A DNA stretch of 64,000 bases from Clostridium fallax (GCF_900129365.1 NZ_FQVM01000008.1:1-64000); one strand, 5' to 3'. Counted from the first letter of the stretch, positions 36,001-45,217 are shown. The notes: generated from the sequence alone by a model not told the origin. Numbers and translations are program-made.

Positions 36001-36647
36001 GAGTCTTCTTGTTTTATATAATGGACATCATTAGTAGCTACTAATGGTATGTTTAATTCCTTAGACATCTTAAGAATCTCATCATTTACAGTTCTTTGTT
36101 TATCTAATCCATGATACTGAAGCTCTAAATAAAATCCATCTTTAAATATTTTTTTATAAAATAAAGCAACTTCTTTGGCTTTATTAATTTTTCCATCTAA
36201 AATATTTGATTGAACTTCCCCACCAAGACAAGCACTTAAGGCTATTAACCCCTCACTATGAGCTTTTAAATAATCATGATCTACTCTAGGTTTGTAATAA
36301 AAACCTTCAATAGACGCTTTAGAAACTATCTTCATTAAGTTTTTATATCCAACTTCATTTTTCACTAATAAAACTAAATGGTGAGTGTCATTTTCTCTAT
36401 CATTATTTTTTATATGCATAGATTTTGAAGCAACATAAACCTCACATCCTAATATAGGTTTTATTCCTACCTCTTTTGCAGCTTTATAAAAATCAACACA
36501 TCCATACATAACACCATGATCTGTAATAGCAACACTATCCATTCCTAGTTCTTTAGCTCTCTTAACAACTTTTTTTATTTTTCCTGAACCATCTAAGAGG
36601 CTATACCCAGTATGTAAATGTAGATGTACAAATTTTTTATCTTCCAA
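33054..36647 (-). CDS. dnaE: DNA polymerase III alpha subunit DnaE
   Basis: About 1197 residues: an N-terminal PHP domain (HLHLHTGYSLLDG), the Pol III palm with catalytic PDIDSDFCYERR, FGTMAARACIRDVGR, thumb and fingers, then an OB-fold. I favour TTG 36647 (LEDKKFVHLHL) as start, since AAAGGAAGTG precedes it; the ATG at 36665 lacks a good site. Clostridia also have PolC; DnaE here is the secondary replicase. A terminator follows, separating it from pfkA. Confidence 0.95.
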   Translation of the reverse strand: MEDKKFVHLHLHTGYSLLDGSGKIKKVVKRAKELGMDSVAITDHGVMYGCVDFYKAAKEVGIKPILGCEVYVASKSMHIKNNDRENDTHHLVLLVKNEVGYKNLMKIVSKASIEGFYYKPRVDHDYLKAHSEGLIALSACLGGEVQSNILDGKINKAKEVALFYKKIFKDGFYLELQYHGLDKQRTVNDEILKMSKELNIPLVATNDVHYIKQEDSEAHDILLCIQTGKTVDEENRMRYPSDQFYLKSPEEMWEMFSYAPEALENTVKIAEECNFDYEFHKSKLPKFPLPEGTDPFEYLRETCFKGLIERYEVFKDFRDKPFDLESLLKFSNNNEEAKIYSDRLNYELSVINQMGYVDYFLIVWDFIKYARDNGIPTGPGRGSGAGSVVAYTLGITKIDSIKYNLLFERFLNPERVSMPDIDSDFCYERRPEVIDYVVEKYGVDNVSQIITFGTMAARACIRDVGRAMNYPYAEVDRIAKMIPTMLGITIEKALDINPELKTAYETEERVKALIDISKNLEGLPRHSSTHAAGVVIASKPLVEYVPLQKNEENIVTQFDMVTLEELGLLKMDFLGLRTLTVMNDAVKMIKENRGIDIDLDKIDFDDKEVYNMIGEGNTVGVFQLESAGMTSFMKELKPDSLEDIIAGISLYRPGPMAEIPRYIENKKNPDKIEYLTPELEPILNVTYGVMVYQEQVMQIVRDLGGYSLGRSDLVRRAMSKKKHKVMEEERKNFIYGIVDNDGEVQVPGCVRKGISEQAGNKIFDSMMDFASYAFNKSHAAAYAVIGFQTGYLMKYYPVEYIAAMLNSIMGINEKVAFYINFAEKLGIKVLPPDINESYSKFTVKGDTIIFGLAAIKNVGINVVENLVKSRDSKGKFKSLMDFCNKMDLSTINKRAVESLIKAGAFDDFKVHRSQLLAVYEKLLDGVASQRKRNIEGQISLFGGEDKEELMPEIQYPNIKEFDKKLILAMEKEMTGLYLSGHPLDEYKDSLKYQTTIEVEKILSSHNQSLEDNHNDEGEVNLMMNAINNVSDGERVVIGGILTEVNRKVTRNNTIMAFVKLEDLSGSIEVIVFPKVLEKVNSLVLEDELVAIRGRVSIREDEMPKILCEDIQPLEKINSSKVYIRVKDLNKAKEVVKPLKILLSNYKGDTPIYIYAEKERKQFRANKDMWVNLETDVISFLREKLGDENIKVLDYTNS

Positions 36648-36794
36648 TAAATCACTTCCTTTCATCTAACGTAATGAATTGATTTATAAGGTTTTATATT
36701 TTTATTAATTTATTATACCCTTTTATAAAAGTCAAGTATAGTTCCATATAAATTCAAATTACATATGTATAATAATGTTTTATATAATATTTAT

Positions 36795-36868
36795 TTTTCC
36801 ACAGTAAACTATATGTTTATATTGTAGGCTGTGGAAATCTTATTATTTTCACACTTATCTGTGGATAT
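36795..36868. promoter_or_regulatory. Cluster of DnaA-box-like sequences
   Basis: TTTTCCACA (36795-36803) matches the TTWTNCACA consensus. TGTGGAAAT (36830-36838) and TGTGGATAT (36860-36868) in the opposite direction, and ATTTTCACA (36845-36853), each differ by one base. CCACAG and CTGTGG also form an inverted repeat. They lie between the Dabb and dnaE genes and could allow DnaA control of dnaE. Confidence 0.45.
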
Positions 36869-36938
36869 TATATTTTCCTATATCATTTTAGATTTATAGA
36901 ACCTTAAATTTTAATTTTAAAAATTTTTCTTTTTATAT

Positions 36939-36966
36939 AAAAAGAGCTCCTTAAAGCAGCTCTTTT
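36939..36966 (-). terminator. Terminator of the Dabb gene
   Basis: AAAGAGCT pairs with AGCTCTTT, flanked by A and T runs, just after the stop at 36995. Confidence 0.75.
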
Positions 36967-36994
36967 AAAAAAGTAATAGTGTTTATTCATTTAT

Positions 36995-37285
36995 TTATAG
37001 AAAATAATCTACAGTTTTAGAACATTCAAGCATTGGTTTAAGATTTTTCAAAACGTTATTTACATGAAAATCCGAAACTGTATAGGTTTCGTAATCTTCC
37101 CTTGAAATAAATCTAGTAACTAATGCAATGTCAAAACTTCTCTCTGTTTTTAAAACATCTATTCCAACTTCTAACCCTTTAAGTTCTGGAATTTTTCCTT
37201 CCATACTTTTTAAAATATCTTCGGCTTTATTTAAGTTGTCTTTTGTTGGGTTAGATAATTTAAAAAATACTATGTGTGTAAACAT
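36995..37285 (-). CDS. Dabb family stress-responsive alpha/beta barrel protein
   Basis: 96 residues of a small alpha/beta-barrel protein with MFTHIVFFKL at the start, LEVGIDV in the middle and DFHVNNVLKNLKPM at the end. Dabb proteins occur in many bacteria and plants; enzymatic role is unknown here. The gene has AGAGGTG before the ATG and its own terminator. Confidence 0.8.
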   Translation of the reverse strand: MFTHIVFFKLSNPTKDNLNKAEDILKSMEGKIPELKGLEVGIDVLKTERSFDIALVTRFISREDYETYTVSDFHVNNVLKNLKPMLECSKTVDYFL

Positions 37286-37431
37286 ATAATCACCTCTAAT
37301 TAAAGTTATAAAACTTTTATCATATATTAAATTTAAATAAAAAATATAATATAACCTATATTTAAATATACCGTAAAAAATATATCTTCATTTAAAATTT
37401 ACATAAACTTATATTACTTTTAATTAAAGCT

Positions 37432-38385
37432 TTATAAGGCATCTCCACCTCTTAATTCTTCTGCAATTTTTTCTATCTTTCTAAGCCTATGATTTACACC
37501 TGATTTTCCTACTGGCGGATCTAATAATTCACCTAATTCCTTTAGAGATTCATCTGGATATTCTAATCTAAGCTCTGCTATTTCCCTTAAATTTTTAGGT
37601 AATCTTCCAAGTCCTATTTCTTTTTGGATTAATTTTATGCTCTCAACTTGCCTTACTGCTGCATTTACAGTCTTACTTAAATTAGCAGTTTCACAATTTA
37701 CTAGCCTATTTACATTATTTCTCATTTCTTTCATTATTCTTATATTCTCAAGTTCTAACAATGATGAATGAGCTCCTATTATATTTAGAAGATCTACTAT
37801 TTGCTCCCCTTCTTTTATATAAACTATATAACTACTTTTTCTTTGTATAACTTTAGAATTTAAATCAAATCTATTTATAAGTCTACTTAAATCTTCTGCA
37901 TATTCCAAACTATGAGTTACAAACTCTAGATGATATGTTTTTTCTGGATTAGAAATACTTCCGCCACCTATAAAAGCTCCTCTTATATACGCTCTTGCAT
38001 TTTCATCTTTAGAAACCAGCTCTTGATCTATTCCATAATCTAAAGACATTATTCCATCTGTCTCTTTTAGTATCCCAGTTTCTCTTAAAAGTTCTTTAGC
38101 GCCCATTTCTTCCGTTATAAGAACCATATATATATTATTCTTTTTTAAAGAATTACTCCTTTTTACCATAAGCCTAGAGTGAATGTTAAAATGTTCTTTA
38201 AGTAAGGTAAACATTAGTCTAGCAGATGCTGGATTTTCAGTAGTTATTTTGAAACTTATTTGTCTTCCACTAAAAGCAAGAGTTCCACTAACCTTCATTA
38301 TAGCAGATATTTCCGCTAAAGCTTCTTCTTTTGAGAGATTTACATATCTACAGATTTCTCCTTTAACCTTTGATGAAAATGACAT
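37432..38385 (-). CDS. whiA: DNA-binding protein WhiA
   Basis: About 317 residues: an N-terminal LAGLIDADG-like domain (MSFSSKVKGEICRYV, AYIRGAFIGGGSISNPEKTYHLEF) and a C-terminal HTH (LPKNLREIAELRLEYPDESLKELGELL). In Firmicutes WhiA influences cell division and chromosome segregation. ATG 38385 has AAGGAG at the proper distance. It is the last gene of the murB-rapZ-yvcK-whiA cluster and starts 17 bases after yvcK. Confidence 0.93.
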   Translation of the reverse strand: MSFSSKVKGEICRYVNLSKEEALAEISAIMKVSGTLAFSGRQISFKITTENPASARLMFTLLKEHFNIHSRLMVKRSNSLKKNNIYMVLITEEMGAKELLRETGILKETDGIMSLDYGIDQELVSKDENARAYIRGAFIGGGSISNPEKTYHLEFVTHSLEYAEDLSRLINRFDLNSKVIQRKSSYIVYIKEGEQIVDLLNIIGAHSSLLELENIRIMKEMRNNVNRLVNCETANLSKTVNAAVRQVESIKLIQKEIGLGRLPKNLREIAELRLEYPDESLKELGELLDPPVGKSGVNHRLRKIEKIAEELRGGDAL

Positions 38386-38402
38386 ATTTGCTCCTTCCAA
38401 AT

Positions 38403-39758
38403 TTATAATTTTTTATTTAAATTTTTTCTTTCACTTTCTTTACTTTTAACTCTTTGTGATAAGTACATATATTCTAATATCTTCTTTCTATCATAAAGAA
38501 GTTTCTTTTCCATTATTGTTTCGATTAAGACTTCTGCCAAATGATCTGAATCGTGTCTTATTAAATCTTTTTTTATCTTAACCAAATTAGCCTTAACAAT
38601 ATCTAAACCTAACTTTTTAAGTTTTGCATCATCTAATTCAACTAAATTAGAATCTTCATCTAGATATTTTTCTTTTAAATGATCTGGAATAGGATCTACA
38701 TTGGCTACAACGCAGTCTACTGTATCCTTACCACAATATTTATTTATAATATTAACATGATCAGAAACCTTAAAATTATCTGTTTCTCCTGGTTGAGTCA
38801 TTATATTTGATATATATATTTTAAGAGCATTACTCTTTCTAACAGAAATCGCAATATCTTTTACTAAAAGATTAGGAATAATTGACGTATATAAACTTCC
38901 TGGTCCTAAAACTATAGCATCTGCTTCTTTAATTGCAGTTAAAGCATCCTTTAAAGGTTTTGCATTTTCTGGCACTATTTTAAGATTTTTTATCTTACTT
39001 TTTTGTTTATATGCTTCATTGGGTATATTTGATTCGCCCTCTATTATATTGCCATTTTCAAGCTCTGCTTTTAAAGTCATGTCATCTAAAGTTACTGGTA
39101 AAACTTTACCTGTAACAGCTAATACAGAACTCATTTTTTGAACAGCATCCTCAAAGTTATCAGATATTCCATCCATAGCTGCTAAAAATAAATTTCCAAA
39201 GCTTTGATTTTTAAGTCTTCCGTCCTTAAATCTATATTGTAATAGCTCTTCCATAAGAGGTTCTGTATCTGCTAAAGCTAATATACAGTTTCTTATATCT
39301 CCTGGCGGCAAAATTCCAAGATCTTCTCTTAAGTCTCCAGAACCGCCACCATCATCTGCCACTGTAACTATAGCTGTAATATTTGATGTATAGTACTTTA
39401 ACCCTCTAAGCATAGTAGAAAGTCCTGTACCTCCCCCTATTACAACTATTTTAGGCCCCTTTACTAAAAGTCTCTTTTCATAAATAAGATTCTCTATTTT
39501 CTCGTTATTTAAAGATACCTTTATATATCCTTTATTGATTAAAGCTATAATTGATTTCATTCCTTCTGTTACTGATACATATAAAACTAAAATCCCAGTT
39601 ACATTCAAAAAAATATAAAATACTTTATACGCTAAATCATAAACTCTATGCATTACCAGTTCTGTAAATCCAAAAGCAATTAAAAGTATTCCAAAAATGG
39701 AAAACAATATCCACCTCTTTACCTTTATGCCAGGTTTTAACCAATCTATTAGCTTCAT
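38403..39758 (-). CDS. yvcK: YvcK/CofD-like gluconeogenesis factor
   Basis: 451 residues: two N-terminal membrane helices (residues 15-60), then the CofD-like fold with GGGTGLSTMLRGLK, VTVADDGGGSGDLREDLG and DIRNCILALAD. YvcK binds UDP-GlcNAc and is needed for growth on gluconeogenic sources and for cell-shape control. It overlaps rapZ by 4 bases (ATGA at 39755-39758), so the two are translationally coupled. The membrane helices extend the usual YvcK length. Confidence 0.93.
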   Translation of the reverse strand: MKLIDWLKPGIKVKRWILFSIFGILLIAFGFTELVMHRVYDLAYKVFYIFLNVTGILVLYVSVTEGMKSIIALINKGYIKVSLNNEKIENLIYEKRLLVKGPKIVVIGGGTGLSTMLRGLKYYTSNITAIVTVADDGGGSGDLREDLGILPPGDIRNCILALADTEPLMEELLQYRFKDGRLKNQSFGNLFLAAMDGISDNFEDAVQKMSSVLAVTGKVLPVTLDDMTLKAELENGNIIEGESNIPNEAYKQKSKIKNLKIVPENAKPLKDALTAIKEADAIVLGPGSLYTSIIPNLLVKDIAISVRKSNALKIYISNIMTQPGETDNFKVSDHVNIINKYCGKDTVDCVVANVDPIPDHLKEKYLDEDSNLVELDDAKLKKLGLDIVKANLVKIKKDLIRHDSDHLAEVLIETIMEKKLLYDRKKILEYMYLSQRVKSKESERKNLNKKL

Positions 39759-40639
39759 AGCTTTCTTGCTCCTCTATTTACGTCCTCTACTATATCCCTA
39801 TGATCAACATTTATTGAATAATTATTTTCTTTTAATTTTTTATATACAGCCTCTGCAATAGCTACGGAGCGATGTCTTCCTCCTGTACAGCCTATTGATA
39901 TTATAAGCTGTCTCTTACCTTCCTTTACATAATTTGGAATTAAAAACTTTAACATTTCATCTAATCTTTTTAAAAAGCCCTTAGTTTCTTCATGTTTTAA
40001 AACATAATCACTTACAGGCTTATCTAACCCTGAAAAAGGTTTTAAATCTGGAATATAGAAAGGATTTGGTAAAAATCTTACATCAAAAACCAAATCTGAA
40101 TCTGTTGGTATTCCATACTTAAAGCCAAAAGAAAGAACTGTTATTTTTAGTTGTTTTTCTACTGGCGCTCCAGTTCCATAAAGCATATTTATTTTTTCTC
40201 TTAAGTCTCTAATTGAATACTTTGAAGTGTCAATTAAATTATCTGCTCTATCTTTTAATTCTCTTAATTTTTTTCTTTCATCTATTATTCCATTTATTAC
40301 CCTTCCCTCTGGTGATAAAGGATGACTTCTTCTACTCTCTTTAAATCTTTTTACAAGCACTTCATCTGATGCTTCTAAAAATAAAATTTCATATTGGAAA
40401 TCATTTTCTTTTAGATATAATAAACTTTCGAATAAATCATCAAAAAATACTCCACCTCTAATATCTATAACTAAAGCTACTTTATCTATTTTTCCATTAC
40501 TTTGAATACAGGCTTCTGCAAACTTTGGTATTAATTTTGGAGGTAAGTTATCTATACAAAAAAATCCTAAATCTTCTAGGCTTCGTGTTGCTTCTGTTTT
40601 ACCTGCTCCTGATAAACCTGTTACTATTACAAATCTCAT
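39755..40639 (-). CDS. rapZ: RNase adapter/nucleotide-binding protein RapZ
   Basis: 294 residues: the N-terminal P-loop GLSGAGKT (residues 8-15), ADNLIDTSKYSIRDL, and the C-terminal GCTGGRHRSVAIAEAV. In Gram-negatives RapZ directs RNase E to GlmZ; in Firmicutes (YvcJ) it is a GTPase/ATPase linked to UDP-GlcNAc and competence. It is coupled to yvcK by the 4-base overlap and follows murB. Confidence 0.93.
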   Translation of the reverse strand: MRFVIVTGLSGAGKTEATRSLEDLGFFCIDNLPPKLIPKFAEACIQSNGKIDKVALVIDIRGGVFFDDLFESLLYLKENDFQYEILFLEASDEVLVKRFKESRRSHPLSPEGRVINGIIDERKKLRELKDRADNLIDTSKYSIRDLREKINMLYGTGAPVEKQLKITVLSFGFKYGIPTDSDLVFDVRFLPNPFYIPDLKPFSGLDKPVSDYVLKHEETKGFLKRLDEMLKFLIPNYVKEGKRQLIISIGCTGGRHRSVAIAEAVYKKLKENNYSINVDHRDIVEDVNRGARKL

Positions 40640-40749
40640 ATTCTTCCTCCTTTAACAAAATAAAAATATACCTTTTAATAAATTATAACATAGAATTAAT
40701 TATTTAATGATAAGTAAATTAAGGTTTTTTACTATAAAATAGCCTAAAA

Positions 40750-40784
40750 ATTAGGCTGTATCAAATCCCTTGATACAGCCTAAT
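40750..40784 (-). terminator. Terminator of murB
   Basis: A 14-bp stem, ATTAGGCTGTATCA with its complement around a 7-base loop, followed by TTTTTA on the minus strand. It separates murB from rapZ, so rapZ-yvcK-whiA likely has its own promoter or relies on read-through. Confidence 0.8.
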
Positions 40785-40831
40785 TAATATTCAATTAAAT
40801 TAATAAATAGACATTAATTTAATCATAAATT

Positions 40832-41752
40832 TTACTTTTTATCTTCCCCAAGTATTCTAACCTCCGGAGTAAGCTCTACATCAAATTTTTCTTTAACAGT
40901 TTTTTGAATGTGAGCGATTAAATTTAATATATCTTCTGCAGTAGCTCTATTTTTGTTTATTACAAACCCTGAATGCTTTTCAGAAACCGCGGCACCACCT
41001 AAAGTAAATCCTTTAAGACCAGCATCCTGAATAAGCTTTCCTGCAAAATGTCCTGGTGGTCTTTTAAATGTGCTACCTGCTGATGGATACTCTAAAGGTT
41101 GTTTTTCTTCTCTTTTCTTTGTAAGCTCTTCTATTCTATCTTTTATTTGATTATAGTCACCCTTTTGCAGTGAAAAAGTGGCACTTAGTACTATAAATCC
41201 TTTTTCCATTATAGCACTAGTTCTGTATCCTAAATTTAGTTCTTGTTTTTCTAAAGTTATTATTTCTTGTTTATCATTTATAACTTCAACACTTTCTACT
41301 ATATAGGATATTTCTCCATCATAAGCTCCAGCATTCATAAATACTGCTCCACCTACACTACCAGGTATACCACAAGCAAATTCAAAACCTTTAAGGGAAT
41401 ACTCTAAAGCAGTTTTGGATACATCTGCTAGAAGAGCTCCACAATCTGCTGTTATGCTTTCACCATCTACAGTAATATCTTTTATATTACTGATTTTTAT
41501 AACTACACCTCTAATACCTCCATCTTTTACTAAAAGATTAGAGCCATTACCGATTATTATATATGGTATATTATTCTCCTTACAAAGTTTTATAGTTTCT
41601 ACTACTTGAACCTTTTTTCTAGGTGTTAATAATATATCTGCTGGACCTCCTACTTTAAAATATATATGTTCATTCATAGGAGAATTTAGTTCTATATCTT
41701 TTTCATCATAAATCTTATATAATAATTTGCTAAACTCAATATAGTGGTTCAT
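40832..41752 (-). CDS. murB: UDP-N-acetylenolpyruvoylglucosamine reductase MurB
   Basis: 306 residues of an FAD enzyme in peptidoglycan precursor synthesis: GNGSNLLVKDGGIRG, GIPGSVGGAVFMNAGAY, and the type-II MurB motif YPSAGSTFKRPPG with a C-terminal GLKGFTLGGAAVSEKH. It reduces enolpyruvyl-UDP-GlcNAc to UDP-MurNAc using NADPH. It lies between uvrC and rapZ with AGGAG before the ATG. Confidence 0.95.
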   Translation of the reverse strand: MNHYIEFSKLLYKIYDEKDIELNSPMNEHIYFKVGGPADILLTPRKKVQVVETIKLCKENNIPYIIIGNGSNLLVKDGGIRGVVIKISNIKDITVDGESITADCGALLADVSKTALEYSLKGFEFACGIPGSVGGAVFMNAGAYDGEISYIVESVEVINDKQEIITLEKQELNLGYRTSAIMEKGFIVLSATFSLQKGDYNQIKDRIEELTKKREEKQPLEYPSAGSTFKRPPGHFAGKLIQDAGLKGFTLGGAAVSEKHSGFVINKNRATAEDILNLIAHIQKTVKEKFDVELTPEVRILGEDKK

Positions 41753-41807
41753 GCTTTAAACTCCTCAAAATTATTAGTTAACTGTAACATAATATAGTAT
41801 AAATTAA

Positions 41808-41840
41808 TTATTGACTACTTATCAAGGTTTAAGTCAATAA
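41808..41840 (-). terminator. Possible terminator of uvrC
   Basis: TTATTGAC pairs with GTCAATAA around a 17-base loop and is followed by TTAATTTA on the minus strand. Weak T-run. Confidence 0.4.
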
Positions 41841-41869
41841 GTTTAAAAATTTAATCAAACTTTCTATAT

Positions 41870-43732
41870 TTACTTAGAAGAAAAATAGTTTCTTATACTT
41901 TCTGCTGCTTTTTTATCAATACTAGGAGTTTCTATTAATTCTTCAAAAGAAGCTTTTTTTATATTTTGTATACTTCCAAACTTCAAAAGAAGATTTCTTC
42001 TTCTTTTTTCTCCTATATGGGGTATATCCTCTAAAACAGAATGTAATGTTCTCTTATCTCTTAAGGCTCTATGATATGTTATTGCAAATCTATGAACTTC
42101 ATCTTGAATTCTAGTAATCATATGCATCAGATTAGAGTTTCTTTTTATAAAAATTTCTTCTCCATCATAAATCAGTCCCCTAGTTTGGTGTTTATCATCT
42201 TTTACCATCCCACACACTGGAATATCTATATTGAGCTCCTTAAGTACTTCTAAAGCTACATTTACTTGACCCTTTCCTCCATCCATCATAATTAAATCTG
42301 GAAAAATAGAAAACTTTCCTTTAGAGAAATCTAAATTTCTTTCTTGTATAGATCTAATTTCTTCTAAACCATGAGAAAATCTTCTATTTAGAATTTCCCT
42401 CATACTATCATAATCATTTGGACCATCAACAGTTTTTATTCTAAATCTTCTATAATCAGAATTCTTAGGTTTACCATTTTCAAAAACTATCATAGTTCCT
42501 ACAGAATCTACACCTTGAATATTAGATATATCATAAGCTTCTATTCTTTGAGGTAATTGGTCTAAAGATAATAATCCTGCTAATTCATTTAACGATACTC
42601 TATTTATCTCTTTTTCTTCTAGTATTTTATCTTTAAATTTTTCTAGTGTTATTTTTCCATTATTCTTTACCATATCTAATAAATCTTTTTTATCGCCCTT
42701 TTTAGGGGTTTTTATCCAAACCTTTGACCCTCTTTTAGCTGTTAAAAACTCTTCTAAAAGGTCTTTATCAGCGATTTCCGGAACATATATACTTTTAGGT
42801 ATTTTGGCTGTACCTCCATAAAAAGATGTTACAAACTCAGCTAATATTTCAGAATCCTTATCATTAGCTTTATTTTCAAAAACAAAGTGTTCTCTTCCTG
42901 TTATCTTTCCATCTCTCATAAAAAAGATTTGTACACAAGTATCTTTTTCATCATTAAATAAATTTATAAAATCCTCATCTCCCTCTTTAATTATGAACAT
43001 TTTTTGTTTTTCACTAATAGATTCAATAGACATCATTCTATCTCTATATTTAGCAGCTTTTTCAAACTCTAAATTTTCTGATGCCTCTTCCATATTAACT
43101 TTTAATTCTCTAACAAGATTTGTATCTTTTCCACTTAATATATTTATAACCTCATCAATCATCTCTTTATATTCTTCTTTAGATATATATCCATTACACG
43201 GGGCCTTACACTTTTTTATATGATAATTTAGGCAGGGACGTGTTTTTTCCCCACCTTCAATTATATTCCTTTTGCAAGTTCTTAAAGGAAATATTTTTTT
43301 TAATAATTCTATAGTTTCATAAACAGCTCCATAATTAGTATATGGGCCAAAATATTTATTGCCATCCTTTGCAAAATTCCTAGTTACAAAAACTCTTGGA
43401 AAATCTTCATTTGTAGTTATTTTAATAAAAGGATAAAATTTATCGTCCTTTAATGCAATATTATACTTAGGACTATATTTTTTTATTAAATTACATTCTA
43501 ATATTAAAGCTTCCATTTCTGTATCTGTAACTATATATTCAAATTCAGCTATATGTTGTACCATAGTTCTTACTTTTTCCGAGTGATTTTTAGAATTTTG
43601 AAAGTATTGTCTTACTCTATTTTTTAATATTTTAGCTTTTCCTACATATATAACTTCACCTAAAGAGTTTTTCATTATATAAACTCCTGGTTTATTAGGT
43701 AATATTTTTAGTTGATGTTCAAAATCAAAAAT
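41870..43732 (-). CDS. uvrC: Excinuclease ABC subunit C (UvrC), ATT start
   Basis: 620 residues: a GIY-YIG nuclease (GVYIMKNSLGEVIYVGKAK), a UVR domain (EEASENLEFEKAAKYRDRM), the RNase-H-like endonuclease (YDISNIQGVDSVGTMIVFENG) and C-terminal HhH (IPHIGEKRRRNLL). It cuts both sides of lesions marked by UvrAB. The first ATG (43675) would delete the start of the GIY-YIG domain. The conserved N-terminus FDFEHQLKILPNKPGVY is present, and the codon before it is ATT 43732, with GGAGG exactly 7 bases upstream. No ATG, GTG or TTG lies in frame there. The GGAGG overlaps the upstream PBP stop, implying coupling. Confidence 0.9.
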   Translation of the reverse strand: MFDFEHQLKILPNKPGVYIMKNSLGEVIYVGKAKILKNRVRQYFQNSKNHSEKVRTMVQHIAEFEYIVTDTEMEALILECNLIKKYSPKYNIALKDDKFYPFIKITTNEDFPRVFVTRNFAKDGNKYFGPYTNYGAVYETIELLKKIFPLRTCKRNIIEGGEKTRPCLNYHIKKCKAPCNGYISKEEYKEMIDEVINILSGKDTNLVRELKVNMEEASENLEFEKAAKYRDRMMSIESISEKQKMFIIKEGDEDFINLFNDEKDTCVQIFFMRDGKITGREHFVFENKANDKDSEILAEFVTSFYGGTAKIPKSIYVPEIADKDLLEEFLTAKRGSKVWIKTPKKGDKKDLLDMVKNNGKITLEKFKDKILEEKEINRVSLNELAGLLSLDQLPQRIEAYDISNIQGVDSVGTMIVFENGKPKNSDYRRFRIKTVDGPNDYDSMREILNRRFSHGLEEIRSIQERNLDFSKGKFSIFPDLIMMDGGKGQVNVALEVLKELNIDIPVCGMVKDDKHQTRGLIYDGEEIFIKRNSNLMHMITRIQDEVHRFAITYHRALRDKRTLHSVLEDIPHIGEKRRRNLLLKFGSIQNIKKASFEELIETPSIDKKAAESIRNYFSSK

Positions 43733-43743
43733 AATATCCCCTC

Positions 43744-45216
43744 CTATTTACCTAGGGCTGCTCTCATCACTCTTCCTGCTAGTTGCGCTGCAATACCACC
43801 GCCAGCTCCTCCATTTTCAACTATAACTGCTACTGCTACCTTAGGATTATTAGCTGGAGCAAATCCTATAAACCATGAATGTGGCGTAGCATCTGTTCCA
43901 TTTGCAAGTTTATAATCTGCTGTTCCTGTTTTTCCTGCTGCATCCAATCCGCCAAAAGCTCTATTCCATGATGAATCTCTTGGTACTCTTTCTGCAACCA
44001 AATACCTCATATAATCTTTAATAATGTTGGCATTGTCTTTAGAAATAACAGTCTTCACTGATTTTGGTGATATTTTTCTTACTAACTCACCATCTTTATT
44101 TACTACTTCATTTACAAGTCTAGGTTCCATCATAACTCCATCATTGGCTATAGTACTTGCAACTAAAGCCATTTCCATAGGAGTAGCTAATATACTACTT
44201 TGTCCTATACCTGATTGAGCAATATTTCCTTTTTCATAACTTTTTAAAGTTGGAAATTTACTTGTATCTAATACTGTACCGTCAGATGGTACATTTTGAT
44301 TGAATCCAAACTTTTCTGCTGTTGCTTTTAATTTATCATTACCTAATTCTAATGCTAATGTACCAAAAACTACATTACTTGATACTGCTAAAGCTTGTTT
44401 TAAACTTAAATTTCCATATGCATTTCCATCTAAGTTTTTAAGTGAATCCTTTGAATTAAATTGTATTTTTCCATTATCCTCAAAGGTTCTTGATGTAACA
44501 CCAGGTAAATTTTCTAAAGCAGATGCTAAAGTTACAACCTTAAAAGTAGATCCTGGTGGATACATTCCTGAAACAGCCCTATTTATTAATGGATTATCTT
44601 TTAACTTACCTGAATTAGCTTGGTTCATAACATTCTCTAAATCATTTGGGTTAAAAGATGGCTTTGATACACTTGCTAATATTTCTCCAGTTTTAGGATC
44701 TAACGCTACAATAGAGCCTTTATTATTTCCTAAAGCTTCATAAGCCACTTTTTGAAGGTTTGTATCTAAGGTCGTAATTAATCCGTTACCTACTTTTTCT
44801 TCCTTCTCATCTCTATTTCTAAAGGCATCTTTTATATTTAATGATTTTAGAAAGCTCTTTAATGTAACACTATTATATTTTCTAAGTTCACTATCATATT
44901 GATTTTCAAGACCAGTTAATCCATACCTTGGATCAACATATCCTAAAACATGGGCATATAAATCTCCATACACATATTGTCTTTTTTGCGTTAAAACATC
45001 TTTTCTTTGGCTCGTTGTTAAAGGATTTTTATTTCTATCATAAATAGTTCCTCTAAGAACCTTATTTCTTTCTGCCCATAATCTTTTATTTTGAGGTTTA
45101 TCAGCTATCTCTGGAGCTTTAAAAACCTGAAAATAAGCAATATAGGAAATAAGTCCAACTATCAAGAATAAATATACAACTAATACCTTTTTTATGCTAC
45201 CTGATAAATCTTTCAT
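43744..45216 (-). CDS. Penicillin-binding protein, class B transpeptidase
   Basis: 490 residues: one N-terminal membrane helix (residues 10-30), a pedestal with LRGTIYDRN, then a transpeptidase domain with Ser223-T-F-K226 in PPGSTFKVV, Ser279-S-Asn281 and Lys429-T-Gly431. It cross-links peptidoglycan. It belongs to the PbpA/FtsI group found next to FtsW/RodA in actinobacteria and clostridia. It follows the FtsW-type gene by one base and ends 12 bases before uvrC. Confidence 0.93.
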   Translation of the reverse strand: MKDLSGSIKKVLVVYLFLIVGLISYIAYFQVFKAPEIADKPQNKRLWAERNKVLRGTIYDRNKNPLTTSQRKDVLTQKRQYVYGDLYAHVLGYVDPRYGLTGLENQYDSELRKYNSVTLKSFLKSLNIKDAFRNRDEKEEKVGNGLITTLDTNLQKVAYEALGNNKGSIVALDPKTGEILASVSKPSFNPNDLENVMNQANSGKLKDNPLINRAVSGMYPPGSTFKVVTLASALENLPGVTSRTFEDNGKIQFNSKDSLKNLDGNAYGNLSLKQALAVSSNVVFGTLALELGNDKLKATAEKFGFNQNVPSDGTVLDTSKFPTLKSYEKGNIAQSGIGQSSILATPMEMALVASTIANDGVMMEPRLVNEVVNKDGELVRKISPKSVKTVISKDNANIIKDYMRYLVAERVPRDSSWNRAFGGLDAAGKTGTADYKLANGTDATPHSWFIGFAPANNPKVAVAVIVENGGAGGGIAAQLAGRVMRAALGK

Positions 45217-45217
45217 T

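Larger units (their letters stand above)
36648..36994. other. Upstream region of dnaE with DnaA-box-like cluster
   Basis: About 350 bases with DnaA-box-like sequences (36795-36868), the terminator of the Dabb gene and the likely dnaE promoter; no coding region is seen. Confidence 0.45.
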
